From Rhodococcus yananensis (GTDB lineage: Bacteria; Actinomycetota; Actinomycetes; Mycobacteriales; Mycobacteriaceae): a DNA stretch of 64,000 bases. Shown here in pieces: positions 62,250 through 64,000 of the stretch (position 1 is the first letter of the stretch; each line of letters begins with the position of its first letter). Under the pieces are notes generated by a model that saw only the letters and a program-made list of their open reading frames with translations, made no database searches and was not told the origin of the DNA. The stretch lies in contig NZ_JAIYEP010000010.1 of NCBI RefSeq assembly GCF_020515525.1, positions 29,327-93,326 of the forward strand. The letters are read 5' to 3'. A program made the translations under genes and the position numbers.

Positions 62250-62708
62250 ATGTCTCTCACCACCCCCGCCCCCACTCGCGTCGACGTGCGCGGCCCGCGG
62301 TTCGCCGCATGGATCACCACGACGGTTCTCGTCGCCGTGCTCGTGGTCGCGTCGTTCGCACCGGTCGCGGCCGGCGTCCTTCTCGCCGCGCAGGCGATCG
62401 TCTTCGCGCTCGGCGCGGCACTCGGTCCGCGGCGCAGCCCGTACGGCGCACTGTTCGCGTCCCTCGTGGCGCCCCGGTTGTCGCCGGTCGGCGAGACCGA
62501 ACCCGTCGAGCCGCTCCGGTTCGCGCAGGGGGTCGGTCTCGCATTCGCCGCGATCGGCACCCTCGGGTTCCTGGCCGGCGCCACCACCGTGGGGCTGATC
62601 GCAACCGGATTCGCACTGTTCGCGGCGCTGCTGAACGCCGCGTTCGGTGTGTGCCTCGGATGCCGGATGTACCCCCTTCTGGCGCGTCTGCGGCCCACGG
62701 CGGGCTGA
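62250..62708 (+). CDS. DUF4395 membrane protein
   Basis: A 152-residue membrane protein with about four helices. It starts RFAAWITTTVLVAVLVVASF and ends with FGVCLGCRMYPLLAR, the CxxC-containing signature of DUF4395. It precedes cysA2-sseC and is thought to act in sulfur handling across the membrane. The CLGC pair may be a redox or sulfur-relay site. Confidence 0.92.
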   Translation: MSLTTPAPTRVDVRGPRFAAWITTTVLVAVLVVASFAPVAAGVLLAAQAIVFALGAALGPRRSPYGALFASLVAPRLSPVGETEPVEPLRFAQGVGLAFAAIGTLGFLAGATTVGLIATGFALFAALLNAAFGVCLGCRMYPLLARLRPTAG

Positions 62709-62782
62709 CGCTCCACTCGGCACCTCCCCCGCACCCCCTCAGTGTCCCACCGACCTCAGTGTCATCACCGAAAGGAAAAACC

Positions 62783-63619
62783 ATGGCTCGCTCCGATGTT
62801 CTGGTCTCCGCCGACTGGGCAGAGCAGAACCTTCAGGCGCCGAAGACCGTCTTCGTCGAGGTCGACGAGGACACCACCGCGTACGACGGTGGTCACATCG
62901 AGGGCGCCATCAAGCTCGACTGGCGCAAGGATCTGCAGGACCCGGTCCGCCGCGACTTCCTGAACCAGGAGCAGTTCTCGGCGCTGCTGTCCGCCAAGGG
63001 TGTCGCCAACGACGACACCGTCGTGCTGTACGGCGGCAACAACAACTGGTTCGCGGCGTACGCCTACTGGTACTTCAAGCTGTACGGGCACCGCGACATC
63101 AAGCTCATCGACGGTGGCCGCAAGAAGTGGGAACTCGACGGTCGTCCGCTGTCGAAGGACGAGGTGACCCGTCCCGCCACCGAGTACAAGGCGCAGACCC
63201 CCGACACGTCGATCCGCGCGTTCCGCGACGAGGTCATCGACGCCATCGGCAACAAGAACATCGTCGACGTGCGTTCCCCCGACGAGTTCTCCGGCAAGAT
63301 CCTCGCCCCGGCCCACCTCCCGCAGGAGCAGGCGCAGCAGCGCGGACACGTTCCCGGCGCGATCAACATCCCGTGGAGCACCACCGCGAACGAGGACGGC
63401 ACCTTCAAGTCCGACGAGGACCTGACCGCCCTCTACGCGGCCAAGGGCTTCGACGACAGCAAGGAAACCATCGCCTACTGCCGCATCGGCGAGCGCTCGA
63501 GCCACACCTGGTTCGTGCTGCAGGAGATCCTCGGCAAGCAGAACGTCAAGAACTACGACGGCAGCTGGGTCGAGTACGGCTCGCTCGTCGGCGCCCCGAT
63601 CGAACTGGAGGTTCACTGA
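62783..63619 (+). CDS. cysA2: Thiosulfate sulfurtransferase CysA2 (rhodanese)
   Basis: A 278-residue two-domain rhodanese, essentially the length of mycobacterial CysA2. The active-site Cys is in AYCRIGERSSHTWFVL. GGHIEGAIKLDWRKDLQDP and VRSPDEFSGKILAPAHLPQEQAQQRGHVPGA are family segments. ATG 62783 has GAAAGGAAA upstream. It transfers sulfane sulfur. Confidence 0.96.
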   Translation: MARSDVLVSADWAEQNLQAPKTVFVEVDEDTTAYDGGHIEGAIKLDWRKDLQDPVRRDFLNQEQFSALLSAKGVANDDTVVLYGGNNNWFAAYAYWYFKLYGHRDIKLIDGGRKKWELDGRPLSKDEVTRPATEYKAQTPDTSIRAFRDEVIDAIGNKNIVDVRSPDEFSGKILAPAHLPQEQAQQRGHVPGAINIPWSTTANEDGTFKSDEDLTALYAAKGFDDSKETIAYCRIGERSSHTWFVLQEILGKQNVKNYDGSWVEYGSLVGAPIELEVH

Positions 63620-63622
63620 ATC

Positions 63623-63928
63623 ATGTGCGGAGCACCCGTCCAGACCCAGACCCTGCCCGCGAACGTCGACACCGAGAAGGAGACGGTCATCACCGGCCGT
63701 GTTCTGACGGCCGACGGTCAGCCCGTCGGCGGTGCCTTCGTGCGTCTGCTCGACGGCACCGACGAGTTCACCGCGGAGGTCGTCGCGTCGGCCACCGGTG
63801 ACTTCCGGTTCTTCGCCGCCCCCGGCGACTGGAAGATCCGTGCGCTGTCGAGCAACGGCAACGGCACCGCCACCGTCAGCCCCACGTCCGCCGGCGTCCA
63901 CAACGTCGACGTGACCGTCGCCAAGTAG
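63623..63928 (+). CDS. sseC: SseC (DUF1416) protein
   Basis: A 101-residue protein that begins MCGAPVQ and folds as a carboxypeptidase-regulatory-like beta sandwich (TGRVLTADGQPVGGAFVRLLDG). It follows cysA2 by three bases. Mycobacterial SseC is always paired with CysA2, and a role as sulfurtransferase partner is inferred. Three-gene attenuated operon end. Confidence 0.94.
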   Translation: MCGAPVQTQTLPANVDTEKETVITGRVLTADGQPVGGAFVRLLDGTDEFTAEVVASATGDFRFFAAPGDWKIRALSSNGNGTATVSPTSAGVHNVDVTVAK

Positions 63929-63984
63929 GTCACCGCACCGGCGCCCGGCGCCGGAGAGACCCGGTCTCTGCTCGACGAAGGCCC

Positions 63985-64000
63985 CGCTCCGCCCGGAGCG
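63985..64000 (+). terminator. Hairpin at the window edge, probable sseC terminator
   Basis: CGCTCCG (63985-63991) and CGGAGCG (63994-64000) pair perfectly; the structure may extend beyond the window. Confidence 0.5.

Overview
The window is high-GC actinobacterial DNA from the order Mycobacteriales, most probably Rhodococcus or a close Nocardiaceae relative. The evidence is an antigen-85-type mycolyltransferase (mycolic acid envelope), mycothiol synthase MshD, LmeA, an acyl-ACP desaturase of the DesA type, CYP51/CYP123, KstR-type regulation, many GTG/TTG starts and frequent GTGA/ATGA stop-start overlaps. The genus is an inference from gene content. No phage, insertion sequence or CRISPR array is visible.

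1-10 kb: an SDR cut by the window edge, a secreted mycolyltransferase, a RluA pseudouridine synthase, an SRPBCC protein, a flavodoxin, a CYTH-CHAD polyphosphate-binding protein, a zinc alcohol dehydrogenase, a tandem universal stress protein, a VIT-type metal transporter, a MarR regulator and an iron-siderophore-binding lipoprotein with an upstream iron box. 10-18.5 kb: an APH-like/P-loop kinase, then a phospholipid operon (PlsB, HAD-PlsC fusion, LPG-synthase-like membrane protein), then an NSS amino acid transporter with its tiny MetS-type subunit. 18.6-27.9 kb: a secreted protein behind a palindrome, a KstR-like repressor divergent from a luciferase-like oxidoreductase and a KstD-like flavoprotein, a membrane-anchored secreted protein, and an iron(III) ABC transporter with its own iron box.

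27.9-41.4 kb is the metabolic centrepiece. A leftward operon (P450, TetR, CYP123-like P450, SDR, CYP51, 3Fe-4S ferredoxin, NTF2-like protein, a 418-residue unknown, a Tat-exported GMC/cholesterol-oxidase-like enzyme) faces a rightward one (TetR; aldehyde dehydrogenase, SDR, 3-hydroxyisobutyrate-dehydrogenase-like enzyme, CMD protein). The core matches the order I recall for M. tuberculosis Rv0762c-Rv0771, with an extra P450/TetR pair inserted between the two arms and two extra genes on the left end. Near-identical 18-bp palindromes, consensus TC[CT][AG]GACACNTGTC[CT][AG]GA, lie before the KstR-like gene, at the start of the operon's TetR, and on the promoter of the aldehyde dehydrogenase.

41.4-49 kb: two methyltransferases, a terpenoid-cyclase-fold protein and a GT4 glycosyltransferase (a possible glycolipid or polysaccharide locus); a four-tRNA cluster (Glu, Asp, Phe, Asp); a TetR protein of the gamma-butyrolactone-receptor type; tRNA-Lys; small membrane proteins and a DUF937 protein. 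49.2-64 kb is largely syntenic with Rv0824c-Rv0814c: desA, dus, LCP ligase, phoU, the pstSCAB phosphate transporter, mshD, glnR, lmeA, thioredoxin, then a cysteine-rich leader peptide controlling DUF4395-cysA2-sseC. Candidate PHO boxes precede phoU and pstS.

No stretch over 300 bases lacks a gene. The larger gaps (11491-11705, 23705-23942, 45172-45363, 46656-46915, 47659-47811) show nothing beyond the promoter-like sites noted.
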